NCBI GenBank assembly: GCA_002280875.1
Contig: NCEV01000001.1
Coordinates: 1 to 64,000 of the forward strand
Reading direction: 5' to 3'
From: Caulobacter sp. 32-67-35
GTDB lineage: Bacteria; Pseudomonadota; Alphaproteobacteria; Caulobacterales; Caulobacteraceae
DNA length: 64,000 nt
The first letter of the stretch is position 1. Each line of letters begins with the position of its first letter. Below the pieces are notes generated by a model. It did no database searches, was not told where the DNA came from, and saw only the letters and a list, made by a program, of their open reading frames with translations. The translations under genes and the position numbers were made by a program. This document shows positions 7,696-16,898 of this stretch, piece after piece.

Positions 7696-10320
7696 ATGAA
7701 CAAGTTGTTCCTGCCCCTGAGCGGCTTCCTGCTCGCGACATCAGCGCTCGTCGCGCCGCAGTTCGCCCTGGCTCAAACGCCCGCGGCCGCCCAGACGCAG
7801 TCGGGCGCCGCTCCCCAAGAAGACTCTACCGAAGTCGAGGAAATCCTGATCCTCGGCAAGAACATCCCCGAGCCGATGCGGACCACCTCAGAGGTCGCCA
7901 GCTTCCTGACCCAGGAAGACCTGAAGCGCCAGGGTGACAGCACCGCCGCCGAAGCCCTGACGCGCGTCAGCGGCCTGAGCCTGGTGTCCGGCCGGTTTGT
8001 CTATGTTCGCGGCCTGGGCGAGCGCTACTCGTCGGCCCTGCTGAACGGCTCGCCGCTGCCCAGCCCCGAGCCGCTGCAGCGCGTTGTTCCGCTTGACCTG
8101 TTCCCGTCCAGCATCCTGGCTGGCGCAACGGTCCAGAAGAGCTACTCGCCCAACTATCCGGGCGAATTCGGCGGCGGTCTCATCGACCTGCAGACGATCG
8201 CCGTGCCGGACAAGGCCTTCTTCAGCTTTGAGATCGGCACTGGCGGCAACACCGAGACGACCCTGAACAAGGGCCTGACCTACTACGGTTCGGACACCGA
8301 CTTCCTGGGTTATGACGACGGCACCCGCAAGAAGCCTCCAGAACTGCGCGCGGCGCTGGCCACCGGCAAGCGTATCAGCTCGGGCAACTTCACCACGGCC
8401 GAACTGACCCGCGTCGGTCAGAGCCTGGTCAATGCGCCGCTGAACGTGATCCAGGTCAAAGACAAGATCCCCCTGAACTTCTCCACCGACATCAGCGCCG
8501 GCCAGTCCTATGATCTGGGCTGGGGCCACCTGGGCGTGGTCGCCATCGGCGGCTTCGAAAACAGCTGGCGCACGCGTCAGGGCAAGCAGCAGGAAGGCCT
8601 GGAACAGAACGGCGTTCTTGAGACTCGCACCGACTACGACTTCATGGCCACCAGCAACAACGTGGTGGTGAACGGTCTGTTCGGTCTGGGCCTTGAATGG
8701 GGTGAAAACCAGATCAAGTGGACCAACCTCTACATCCACAGCACCACCAAGTCGGCGCGTCAGCGCCAGGGCTTTGACGAGCTGGCCGGGCAGCAGGTTC
8801 TGGACTCCTACACCGAGTGGTTCGAGCGCTCGCTGCTCGACACGCAGATCGCCGGCAAGCACGAGTTTGGCGCCTGGAACTTTGACTGGCGCGGTTCATA
8901 CGCCAAGTCCGAGCGCGACGCGCCGTACGAGAAGTTCATCCGCTATCGCGAAGACAATGGCGTTTACTACCACAGCGCCTCGCAGGAGCAGAACTCGACC
9001 AGCTTCAGCGAACTGGACGACACCGTCGCCAGCGCCGGCTTCGACGTTCAGTACACCCTGCCGCTGTCCTCGGGCCGGGACGCCATCTTCAGCGGCGGCT
9101 ACGCCTATATGGACAACCAGCGCGACGCTGAACGTCGTGACTTCCGCTTCCAGGGCGGTGCCATTCCGGCGACTGTTCAGCAGGAGCGTGTCGACTTCCT
9201 GCTGTCGGACTACAACATCGCCCAGGGCTTCCTGACCTTCACCGAAACCACCGGTGGCGACGGCGCGGCGGCCTATGAGGCCTCGCTGAAGGTCCATGCG
9301 GCCTATGCCCAGGTCGATGCCGAGTTCCTGCCGCGTTTGCGCACCTCGTTCGGTCTTCGTCTGGAAGACGCCGAGCAGGAAGTGCAGGTCGTGGATCTGT
9401 TCGGCGGCGTGCCGGCGGCGCCGACCTCGCTGACGGAAACCTATGTGCTTCCGGCGGCGACGCTGACCTACAATTTCTATGAAGACATGCAGTTCCGTCT
9501 TGGCGCCTCCAAGACCATCGCCCGCCCGCAGTTCCGCGAACTGGCGCCGCAGCAGTACTTCGATCCGGACAGCGACCGCCTGTTCATCGGCAACCCGTAC
9601 CTGAAGGACACCGAGCTGGTGAACCTCGACGCTCGCGTCGAGTGGTACTTCAATGCCGGCCAGTATCTGTCGGGCGGCCTGTTCTACAAGGATATCGACA
9701 GCCCGGTTGAAGCCGTGGTCAGCGAGCAGGGCGCTACCATCGTCCAGACCTATGTGAACGCTCCCAAGGCGACGCTGTATGGCCTGGAAGTGGACGCCAA
9801 GAAGTACGTCGACCTTCCCTTCGAAGGCTTCCTGTTCGACGGCAAGCGTTGGCTGATCGGCGCCAACTACACCTACTCGAAGTCCGAGGTGAAGGTGTCG
9901 AATGGCGATGTGGTCTTCCCGCTGGCCGGCGCCGGGGCTTCGCGTCCCGCCACCGACTATGTCAAGGACGGCAGCCAACTGCAGGGTCTGTCCGAGCATC
10001 TGGCCAACATCCAGTTCGGCTACGAAAACGCCGAGGCGCGGTCGCAGGCCACCGTGCTGGCCACCTATGTCAGCGAGCGCATCTCGGCGCGCGGTCGTCC
10101 GGGTCAGCCTGACCTGATCCAGGATCCGGGCGTGTCCGTCGACTTCACCTATCGTCGCGCCTTTGATCTGATGGAGCGCGAAGTCGAGTTCACCTTCAAG
10201 GCTCGTAACATCCTCGGTGAGGACTACGAGGAATATCAAGAACTTGGCGGCGGTCGCGTCGACAACAATTCCTACGACCTGGGGCAGAGCTTTACGGTCA
10301 GCCTCTCGGCCAAGTTCTAG
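7696..10320 (+). CDS. TonB-dependent outer-membrane receptor
   Basis: The protein has 874 residues: signal peptide (about 1-26), TonB box EEILILG (about residues 49-55), a plug domain with TAAEALTRVSGLSLVSGRFVYVRGLGERY and GGGLIDLQT, then a 22-strand type barrel ending in the aromatic terminus SLSAKF. Such receptors import scarce solutes across the outer membrane using TonB energy. Its place between a Pho-like regulated lipoprotein and the T2SS suggests uptake of a phosphorus-containing product released outside the cell, but the ligand cannot be read from sequence. A terminator (10362-10394) follows. Confidence 0.9.
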   Translation: MNKLFLPLSGFLLATSALVAPQFALAQTPAAAQTQSGAAPQEDSTEVEEILILGKNIPEPMRTTSEVASFLTQEDLKRQGDSTAAEALTRVSGLSLVSGRFVYVRGLGERYSSALLNGSPLPSPEPLQRVVPLDLFPSSILAGATVQKSYSPNYPGEFGGGLIDLQTIAVPDKAFFSFEIGTGGNTETTLNKGLTYYGSDTDFLGYDDGTRKKPPELRAALATGKRISSGNFTTAELTRVGQSLVNAPLNVIQVKDKIPLNFSTDISAGQSYDLGWGHLGVVAIGGFENSWRTRQGKQQEGLEQNGVLETRTDYDFMATSNNVVVNGLFGLGLEWGENQIKWTNLYIHSTTKSARQRQGFDELAGQQVLDSYTEWFERSLLDTQIAGKHEFGAWNFDWRGSYAKSERDAPYEKFIRYREDNGVYYHSASQEQNSTSFSELDDTVASAGFDVQYTLPLSSGRDAIFSGGYAYMDNQRDAERRDFRFQGGAIPATVQQERVDFLLSDYNIAQGFLTFTETTGGDGAAAYEASLKVHAAYAQVDAEFLPRLRTSFGLRLEDAEQEVQVVDLFGGVPAAPTSLTETYVLPAATLTYNFYEDMQFRLGASKTIARPQFRELAPQQYFDPDSDRLFIGNPYLKDTELVNLDARVEWYFNAGQYLSGGLFYKDIDSPVEAVVSEQGATIVQTYVNAPKATLYGLEVDAKKYVDLPFEGFLFDGKRWLIGANYTYSKSEVKVSNGDVVFPLAGAGASRPATDYVKDGSQLQGLSEHLANIQFGYENAEARSQATVLATYVSERISARGRPGQPDLIQDPGVSVDFTYRRAFDLMEREVEFTFKARNILGEDYEEYQELGGGRVDNNSYDLGQSFTVSLSAKF

Positions 10321-10361
10321 AGAAACTTCAAGGCCCTAAGGGGTCTTATCGTGGCGTCGGC

Positions 10362-10394
10362 AACGCTCCCCATTCGTCCGAGTGGGGAGCGTTT
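10362..10394 (+). terminator. Rho-independent terminator after the TonB receptor
   Basis: AACGCTCCCCA and its exact complement form an 11-bp stem around a 10-base loop and run straight into TTT. The 3' arm overlaps the first half-site of the Pho-like array for gspC, so the end of one unit and the promoter of the next are interlocked. Confidence 0.75.
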
Positions 10395-10446
10395 GTCATC
10401 ATACTGTCGTCAAACTGTCGCCGTTCTGCATCCGCGCCGGGATACT
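10393..10446 (+). promoter_or_regulatory. PhoB-box array and promoter of the gsp operon
   Basis: Half-sites TTGTCAT (10393), CTGTCGT (10404), CTGTCGC (10415) and a degenerate CTGCATC (10426) are spaced exactly 11 bases apart, the Pho-box period. GATACT at 10441-10446 is a plausible -10 element. Transcription would then start near 10453, the chosen ATG of gspC, suggesting a leaderless mRNA. The repeats are seen directly; PhoB binding is inferred. Confidence 0.65.
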
Positions 10447-10452
10447 CCGCCC

Positions 10453-10926
10453 ATGTCGCAAGCGGCGTATCGGCAGGATCCCTTGAACCTCACAGATTAT
10501 CTCCGTGCGCCGAACGCCAGGATCCTTCTGGTGCTTGAGCTGGTCCTGCTGCTGGTCGTCGCCACACAGGGCGCGCGCCTGATCTGGATCGTCGCCGCGC
10601 CTACGGCGCCGGCGGCCGCGCCGGTCGCCATTCAAAAAGCGCGCGCTGACCCCGGCGTGCTGGCCAGCTTCGACGCCTTCGGTGTCTCTGGAGGCGTCAG
10701 CGCCGTCTCTGGCGGCCAGGGCGCGGGCGAGTTCCGGCTTTTCGGCGTGCGCGCCGGCGGCGGTGGGGCGTCGGCGATCATCGCCGGGCCGGACGGCGTC
10801 CAGAAGGCCTATGCGGTCGGCGAACAGGTGGCCGACGGCGTCATTCTGACGAGCGTGGCCGCCGACCACGTCGAACTCTCCCGCAACGGCGCGCGCAGCA
10901 CCCTCTCGTTCCCGGAAATCCAATGA
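10453..10926 (+). CDS. gspC: T2SS inner-membrane clamp protein GspC
   Basis: The protein has 157 residues: a short cytoplasmic N-terminus, one membrane helix (ILLVLELVLLLVVATQGA, about residues 20-37) and a periplasmic homology region FRLFGVRAGGGGASAIIAGPDG with a DGVILTSV segment that contacts the secretin N0 domain in the family. No PDZ domain follows, so it is a short GspC. The ATG at 10453 was preferred over the upstream GTG at 10351 because the extension overlaps the terminator and Pho-like array. It is the first gene of the operon and its stop overlaps the gspD start (ATGA). Confidence 0.83.
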   Translation: MSQAAYRQDPLNLTDYLRAPNARILLVLELVLLLVVATQGARLIWIVAAPTAPAAAPVAIQKARADPGVLASFDAFGVSGGVSAVSGGQGAGEFRLFGVRAGGGGASAIIAGPDGVQKAYAVGEQVADGVILTSVAADHVELSRNGARSTLSFPEIQ

Positions 10927-13049
10927 CCAAGGCTCATTCGCCGCGCGCTTCCGTCCTGGCCATCGCCGCGGCCATCGCACTGGCCGGCGCGTCTTTGCCT
11001 GCAGCGTCGGTTCGCGCCCAGACCCAGGTTCTGAACGTCCAGGACGCCGATATTCGCGTCTTCATCCAGGACGTCGCTAAGAGCACAGGCACGACCTTCA
11101 TCATTGATCCCCGGGTCAAGGGCACAGTGACGGTCGCCAGCAACGGACCGCTCAATCGCCGGGAGCTGTTCGAGGTTTTCCTGGCGACCCTGCGCGCCAA
11201 CAATTTCGTCGCCACGCCGGCGGGGAATGGCGCCTATCGCATCGAACCTTCTGAAAACGCCGCCCGCCAGCCCAGCACGGCGGGAGGGCAGTTCGCCACC
11301 GAAGTCTTCCGCCTGCGGACCATAGACGCCGCCAGCGCCGTGGACATGCTCAAGCCGCTGATCGGTCCGCAGGGCCAGGTGGTGGCCAATCCGCGCGGCG
11401 GGGCCATCGTTGTGGCCGACTACGCCGACAATGTGCGCCGCATCCGCGCGTTGCTGGCCCAGGTCGATCAAGACCGCGCCAGCGTCCACACCGTGACCCT
11501 GACCAACAGCTCAGCGCGTGAAATCGCCCAGGTCATCAACGAGATCATGGCCGCGCCCGGCGCGGACGGAAAGGGCGGTCGCGGCGCGGTGACCGTGGTC
11601 GCCGTCGAGAGCAGCAACTCGGTGCTGCTGCGGGGCGACTCCGACGCCGTGCAGCGTCTGCTCCCGATCATCACCGACCTGGATCGTCGCGCCGAGTCCA
11701 GCGACGACGTCCGGGTGGTGTTCCTGCGCCACGCCAATGCCGAGCAGATGCTGCCGGTCCTGCAGCAACTGGTAGGCCAGAGTTCGACGGCGTCGGCGGG
11801 AACTTCGGCCCGGTCGCTCGGCGCGACCCGTTCGGCGGGAAGCGCCGCGACCGCAAGCTCCGCCAGCGCCGCGCCTGCGGCCTCCTCTTCGCCCGTGGCC
11901 GCCTCGGCCGGGGGCGCCCAGGCCAGTGTCGCGCGCTACCCGGGGGCCAATGCTCTGATCATCAGCGCGCCGCCCGAGACCCAGCGCACGCTGGCCGAGG
12001 TGATCCGCCAGCTCGACATCCGCCGCGAACAGGTGCTGGTCGAGGCTATCGTCGTGGAAGTATCCGACGACGCCGCCAAGCAGCTGGGCGTGCAGTTCCT
12101 GCTGGGCGGCGCCGACGGCACGGTTCCCTTCGCCGCCACCAACTACACCAACGCCTCGCCGAGCCTGCTGCCCCTGGTCGCCGCCGGCGCCGCCGGGGAC
12201 CCCAAGGATACGGACTCTGACGCCCTGGTGTCGCTACGCGATGCGGCGGTCAGTTCGCTGCTGACCGCCTCGGGCATCACCAGCGGCATCGCCGGCCGCA
12301 GCGGCGACACGCTGTTTGGCGCCATCATCAATGCGGTGAAGAAGGACGCGGCGTCGAACCTGCTGTCGACGCCGTCGATCATGACCCTCGACAACGAGGA
12401 AGCCCGTATCCTGGTGGGCCAGGAAGTGCCGATCACCACCGGCGAGGTGCTGGGCGACTCCAACTCCAACCCCTTCCGCACCATCCAGCGCCAGAACGTC
12501 GGCGTTCAGCTGGAGGTCAAGCCGCAGATCAACGCCGGCGGCGGCATCACCCTGTTCCTGCGCCAGGAAGTTTCCAGCGTGGCCGGGCCAGTCAGCGTCG
12601 GCTCCAGCGAGCTGATCATCAACAAGCGCGAGATCGAGACCACGGCTCTGGTCGATGATGGCGACATCGTCGTGCTGGGCGGCCTGCTGGACCAGCAGGA
12701 GACGGTCTCGGTGCAGCGCACGCCGCTGCTCAGCGACATCCCTGGTCTGGGCGCCCTGTTCCGCAGCACGGCGCGGGAACGCGGCAAGACCAACCTGATG
12801 GTTTTCATTCGCCCGCGGATCATTCGCAGCGTCACGGACGCCCGCAATGTCACGGCGCCGCGTTACGACTACATGCGCAATCTGCCGGCCATGACCACGC
12901 CGGATGGCGACAACTCGCTGGACGCGGTGATCCGCGACTATCTGCGAACTGCTCCCCCAACAGCGGTCGCGCCAGCGCCCGTGGCCTCGGGTCCGATCGC
13001 CGCAGTTCCGCCCGCACCCGTCACCACCGCGCCTCTGACGCCGCGATGA
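10923..13049 (+). CDS. gspD: T2SS outer-membrane secretin GspD
   Basis: The protein has 708 residues with a signal peptide (cleavage near VRAQ). The N0 domain starts at LNVQDADIRVFIQDVAK, followed by N1-N3 repeats (for example TVTLTNSSAREIAQVINEI). The third carries a long Ser/Ala linker (about residues 283-330). The secretin core includes SNLLSTPSIMTLDNEEA and the VGQEVPITTGEV motif, ending with GGLLDQQETVSVQRTPLLSD and NLMVFIRPRII. It forms the multimeric outer-membrane gate of the T2SS. A Pro/Ala/Val-rich tail follows, possibly a pilotin or wall-interaction region; no gspS gene is seen. It overlaps gspC and gspE by 4 bases each. Confidence 0.96.
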   Translation: MTKAHSPRASVLAIAAAIALAGASLPAASVRAQTQVLNVQDADIRVFIQDVAKSTGTTFIIDPRVKGTVTVASNGPLNRRELFEVFLATLRANNFVATPAGNGAYRIEPSENAARQPSTAGGQFATEVFRLRTIDAASAVDMLKPLIGPQGQVVANPRGGAIVVADYADNVRRIRALLAQVDQDRASVHTVTLTNSSAREIAQVINEIMAAPGADGKGGRGAVTVVAVESSNSVLLRGDSDAVQRLLPIITDLDRRAESSDDVRVVFLRHANAEQMLPVLQQLVGQSSTASAGTSARSLGATRSAGSAATASSASAAPAASSSPVAASAGGAQASVARYPGANALIISAPPETQRTLAEVIRQLDIRREQVLVEAIVVEVSDDAAKQLGVQFLLGGADGTVPFAATNYTNASPSLLPLVAAGAAGDPKDTDSDALVSLRDAAVSSLLTASGITSGIAGRSGDTLFGAIINAVKKDAASNLLSTPSIMTLDNEEARILVGQEVPITTGEVLGDSNSNPFRTIQRQNVGVQLEVKPQINAGGGITLFLRQEVSSVAGPVSVGSSELIINKREIETTALVDDGDIVVLGGLLDQQETVSVQRTPLLSDIPGLGALFRSTARERGKTNLMVFIRPRIIRSVTDARNVTAPRYDYMRNLPAMTTPDGDNSLDAVIRDYLRTAPPTAVAPAPVASGPIAAVPPAPVTTAPLTPR

Positions 13050-14418
13050 CCGCGAATTTGCTCGCCTACGGCTTCGCCAAACGCCATGGCGTCGTCCTGC
13101 TGTCGCTGGGCGAGCGGGCGGTGATCGGCGTGCGCGAGGGCGCCGATCCCGCCGCGCTCGTTGAGGTTCGCCGCGCCGTGGGGTTGCCCTTGGCGATCGA
13201 ACCCATGGCGCCGGCCGTGTTCGATCGGCGGTTCTCCGAGGTCTATGCCCCCAGGACGACGCGCCGATCATCCGGCTGATCAACGGCCTGATCGCCGAAG
13301 CCGTGCGCCTGGGCGCCTCCGACATCCATATTGAGCCCTTCGAGCAGGCCCTGATCGTGCGCCTGCGCATCGACGGCCTGTTGCGCGAAGTGCTGAGTCT
13401 GTCGCCGCGCATCGCCGCCATGCTGGTGTCGCGCGTCAAGGTGATGGCCAAGCTCGACATCGCCGAGAAGCGCCTGCCCCAGGATGGCCGAATCTCGCTG
13501 GCCCTCGGTGGCAAGAGCCTCGACGTGCGGGTCTCCACCCTGCCGGCCCGCATGGGCGAGCGGGTGGTGATGCGGATCCTCGACAAGGACCAGGCGGGCC
13601 TGCGCCTGGCCGACCTGGGCATGTCGCCCGAGGTTCTGAGCGCTCTGGAGGCCGCTGTGCGCGAGCCTCATGGCATCATCCTGGTCACCGGCCCGACCGG
13701 CTCGGGCAAGACGACGACGCTCTATGCCGCCCTGGCGGTGCTGAACGACAACAGCCGCAACATCCTGACGATCGAAGACCCGGTCGAATACGCCGTGCAT
13801 GGCATCGGCCAGACCCAGGTCAACACCAAGGTTGGCATGACCTTCGCGGCCGGCCTGCGGGCCATCCTGCGCCAGGACCCCGATGTGGTGATGGTCGGTG
13901 AAATCCGCGATTCCGAGACCGCCCAGATCGCGGTCCAGGCCAGCCTGACGGGCCACCTGGTGCTGTCGACCGTCCACACCAACGACGCGGCCGGCGCGGT
14001 CGTGCGTCTGCGCGACATGGGCGTCGAGCCCTTCCTGCTGGCCTCGACCCTGCGGCTGATCATCGCCCAGCGCCTGGTGCGCCGCCTGTGCGAGCATTGC
14101 CGGACGCCCGAGCCTGCGGACGCGGCCGCCGCCGCCCTGGTCGGCATCGAGCCGGGCGAGACCCTCTATCGCCCTGTCGGCTGCTCCCACTGCGCCCATA
14201 CCGGCTATCAGGGCCGGATCGGCATCTACGAGGCCCTGCGCGTCGACGACCGCCTGCGCCGTCTGATCGGCGGCAACGCCACCGAGCAGGAGATCACGGC
14301 CGCTGGCCTGGATCGCGATCTGGGCCAGGAAGCCCGCCGCTACATCCTAGCCGGTCTGACGACGGTCGAGGAGGCGCTTCGGATCACCGGGCAGGGGGCG
14401 CGTGATGGCGACCTTTGA
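13046..14418 (+). pseudogene. gspE: T2SS ATPase GspE, interrupted by a -1 frameshift
   Basis: Two overlapping-in-sense parts make one gene. 13046-13279 encodes the N-terminal 77 residues in frame 2 and runs into a stop. From about 13250 the family sequence [17 protein letters not shown] continues in frame 1 to 14418. The switch lies in a C5 tract (13248-13252), and one added C would read [14 protein letters not shown] without interruption. The second part has Walker [11 protein letters not shown], Walker B with [14 protein letters not shown], and the zinc motif CEHC...CSHC. The restored length is about 457 residues, normal for a short GspE. It powers pseudopilus assembly. A sequencing slip is the simplest cause; otherwise the T2SS is inactive or phase-variable. 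An internal GTG at 13303 could start the C-terminal part. Confidence 0.88.
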
Positions 14419-15616
14419 CTATGTCGCCCTCGATCTGGCGGGACACACCCGTCGCGGCCAGCTGAAGGCCAGCGACGAGACCGCCGCCGTCGGCCAGCTG
14501 GAACGTCGCCGGCTGGCCCTGGTGAAGATCGCGCCCGCCGTCGCCAAGCCGGCGACCCGCGGGGCCAGATCGTTCGGCCAGGGTCTGGGCGCCAAGGACC
14601 GGTCGATGTTCACCCGCCAGCTGGCGACCCTGACCACGGTGTCGACGCTGGAAGAAGCCCTGCGCACCATCGCCCTCCAGGCCGACAAGCCCCGGCTGAA
14701 ACAGGTGATCGGCGAGGTCCACGCCGCTGTGCTGGAAGGCCACCGGCTTTCGGACGCCCTGGCGCGGCCGGCCAAGGCCTTTCCGCCGCTCTACCGGGCC
14801 ATGGTGTCGGCCGGCGAGTCGTCTGGAGCCCTGCCGACGATTCTGGATCGTCTCGCCGACCTGCTGGAGCAACAGCAGCAGGTGCGGGCCAAGATCACCA
14901 CGGCGCTGGTCTATCCGATCGTCCTGGCCATGGTTGCCTGCCTGGTGGTGGCGGCCCTGATGATCTTCGTGATCCCCAAGGTGGTCGAGCAGTTCGATTC
15001 CATGGGCCAGACCCTGCCGCTGCTGACGCGCATCATCATTGGCCTGTCGACGGGTCTGCAGACCTTCGGCTGGCTGATCGCCGCGATCATCGCGATCGGC
15101 GTGATCGCCTTCCTGCGCGGCCTGCGCAGCCCGCCCTTCAAGCTGGCCGTCGATCGCGCCCTGCTACGCGCGCCCCTGCTGGGCCGGCTGATCCGGGATG
15201 TCCACGCCGCCCGTCTGGCGCGGACCCTGGCCACCATGATCGCCAGCGGCCTGCCCATGCTGGAGGGCCTGATGCTGACGGCGGGCACGGTGCGCAACGC
15301 CGTCCTGCGCGGGGCGATGGACGACATGATCGCCGCCATTCGCGAGGGCGGCGCCCTGTCGGTCGCCATGCGGCGGGTCGAGGTATTCCCGCCGGTGCTG
15401 GTCTACATGACCGCCAGCGGCGAGAGCAGCGGCCGGGTCGAGACCATGCTGATGCGCGCCGCCGACTATCTGGAACGCGAGTTCGACACCTTCACCGCGA
15501 TGCTGCTCAGCCTGCTGGAGCCGGCGATCATCGTGCTGCTGGGCGGCGTGGTGGCCACCATCGTCCTGTCGATCCTGTTGCCCATCCTGCAGATCAACAC
15601 CCTGGCCTTGAACTAG
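14405..15616 (+). CDS. gspF: T2SS inner-membrane platform protein GspF
   Basis: The 403-residue protein has the two repeated T2SF domains of GspF/PilC proteins, with [21 protein letters not shown] in the first and the parallel [19 protein letters not shown] in the second. Three membrane segments are visible (about residues 168-195, 218-240 and 370-395). It anchors the ATPase and helps extrude the pseudopilus. The ATG at 14405 lies inside the gspE 3' end, so the two are translationally coupled; a GTG one codon earlier is possible. The C-terminus [13 protein letters not shown] is typical of the family. Confidence 0.95.
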   Translation: MATFDYVALDLAGHTRRGQLKASDETAAVGQLERRRLALVKIAPAVAKPATRGARSFGQGLGAKDRSMFTRQLATLTTVSTLEEALRTIALQADKPRLKQVIGEVHAAVLEGHRLSDALARPAKAFPPLYRAMVSAGESSGALPTILDRLADLLEQQQQVRAKITTALVYPIVLAMVACLVVAALMIFVIPKVVEQFDSMGQTLPLLTRIIIGLSTGLQTFGWLIAAIIAIGVIAFLRGLRSPPFKLAVDRALLRAPLLGRLIRDVHAARLARTLATMIASGLPMLEGLMLTAGTVRNAVLRGAMDDMIAAIREGGALSVAMRRVEVFPPVLVYMTASGESSGRVETMLMRAADYLEREFDTFTAMLLSLLEPAIIVLLGGVVATIVLSILLPILQINTLALN

Positions 15617-15627
15617 GAGGCGTGACC

Positions 15628-16074
15628 ATGCCCAAGCCGGAACACAACAAACGCCGCCGTTCGCGAGAGGCCGGCTTCACCCTGGTCGAGATGATGGTGG
15701 TCATCGTCATCCTGGGCCTGCTGGCTACGGTGGTGGCGATCAACGTCCTGCCCAGCCAGGACAAGGCGATGAAGGAAAAGGCCAGGGCCGACGTGTCGGT
15801 GCTGGAGCAGGCGCTGGAAAGCTATCGCCTCGACATGTTCGCCTTCCCGCCGACCGAGGCTGGCCTTCAGGCCCTGGTGACCCCGCCGGCCGGGGCCCAG
15901 GTCGACCGCTATCGCGAGGGCGGCTATATCCGTCGTCTCCCCAAGGATCCCTGGGGCAACCCCTACCAGTACCGCGCGCCGGGCGTGCGTGGCGCCATCG
16001 ACATCTTCTCCTTCGGCGCCGATGGCCGCGAAGGCGGGGAGGGCAAGGACGCCGACATTGGCAACTGGAGTTGA
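15628..16074 (+). CDS. gspG: T2SS major pseudopilin GspG
   Basis: The protein has 148 residues. A basic leader ends at the prepilin peptidase site G|FTLVEMMVVIVILGLLA, with the conserved Glu at +5 after cleavage. The C-terminal half has the pattern typical of GspG, LPKDPWGNPYQYRAPG, and an acidic calcium-binding loop FGADGREGGEGKDADIGNW. It polymerises into the T2SS pseudopilus. AGGAGG at 15616-15621 lies 6 bases before the ATG at 15628, which decides this start over the GTG at 15622. Confidence 0.96.
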   Translation: MPKPEHNKRRRSREAGFTLVEMMVVIVILGLLATVVAINVLPSQDKAMKEKARADVSVLEQALESYRLDMFAFPPTEAGLQALVTPPAGAQVDRYREGGYIRRLPKDPWGNPYQYRAPGVRGAIDIFSFGADGREGGEGKDADIGNWS

Positions 16075-16546
16075 ACCCCGGCGCCTGACAGCCTCGCGCG
16101 CCAAGCGCGCGGGTTTCACTCTGGTGGAGCTGATGGTCGTTCTGGTGATCATGGGGCTGCTGGCGGGCGCGGTGATCCTGACCCTGCCGGATGGGCGGAT
16201 GTCGCTGGCCCAGGAGAGCGAGCGTTTCGCCGCGCGCCTGCTGCGGGCGCGCGAAGAAGCCTTGCTGGTCAATCGCCAGGTTCGCGTCAGCGTATCGCCC
16301 GCCGACTACCGGTTCGATATCCGCGACGGTCGCGACTGGCGGGCGCTGGATCGCGCGCCGTTCGCGACGACGCCCTGGATCGACGAGACCCGCGTCTCGG
16401 CCGAAGGCACTGAAAGCGCCGTGGTGTTCGAACCCACGGGCCAGGCCAGCGCGGCCGAGTTCATCCTGGGCCGCGCCGCCGTCGGCTATCGGGTCAGCGT
16501 CGACATCGCCGGCAATGTGACCGTCCATGACCCGCGCGCGCTCTGA
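16058..16546 (+). CDS. gspH: T2SS minor pseudopilin GspH
   Basis: This 162-residue protein has the type IV pilin-like N-terminus RAG|FTLVELMVVLVIMGLL, followed by a beta-rich domain with FAARLLRAREEALLVNRQVRVSV, as in GspH. It is a tip-region pseudopilin. The start is uncertain: TTG at 16058 has AAGGA eight bases upstream and overlaps the end of gspG. The ATG at 16022 would add 12 residues but has no ribosome site. The gene overlaps gspI by 20 bases in another frame. Confidence 0.87.
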   Translation: MATGVEPRRLTASRAKRAGFTLVELMVVLVIMGLLAGAVILTLPDGRMSLAQESERFAARLLRAREEALLVNRQVRVSVSPADYRFDIRDGRDWRALDRAPFATTPWIDETRVSAEGTESAVVFEPTGQASAAEFILGRAAVGYRVSVDIAGNVTVHDPRAL

Positions 16547-16898
16547 GGCCGGCTTCACCCTGATCGAGCTGCTGGTCGCCCTGGCGATCTTCAGCCTCGC
16601 CGTGCTGGCCCTGCTGAACCTAGCCGGCGAGAACACCCGCGCGGGCGCTCGATTGCAGGACCGGATCCTGGCCGAGGTTGTCCTCGACAACCGCGCCGTG
16701 GAGACCATTGCCAGCGTGTCTCCCCCCGCGCTGGGCAAGACAGGCGGGCAGGAGGTTGTCGCCGGACGTCCCTGGCTGTGGACGAAGCAGGTCAGCCGCA
16801 CTGCCGATCCCGATATCCTGCGCGTCGACATCGCCGTGGCCCCGCCGCGCTCGCGCCAGCCTGCGGCCATGGCCACCGTGTTCAGGACAGCCCGATGA
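16527..16898 (+). CDS. gspI: T2SS minor pseudopilin GspI
   Basis: The protein has 123 residues with a very short leader and the cleavage site EAG|FTLIELLVALAIFSLAVLAL. The following region LDNRAVETIA and the WLWTKQVSRTADPDILRVDI strand match GspI, which nucleates the GspI-J-K tip complex. It overlaps gspH upstream and gspJ downstream by 4 bases (ATGA), in the standard H-I-J-K order. Confidence 0.93.
   Translation: MTRARSEAGFTLIELLVALAIFSLAVLALLNLAGENTRAGARLQDRILAEVVLDNRAVETIASVSPPALGKTGGQEVVAGRPWLWTKQVSRTADPDILRVDIAVAPPRSRQPAAMATVFRTAR

Noticed and set aside
8896-10239. Long minus-strand open frame opposite the first TonB receptor
   Set aside because: High-GC antisense shadow with no family features; the plus-strand receptor is unambiguous.
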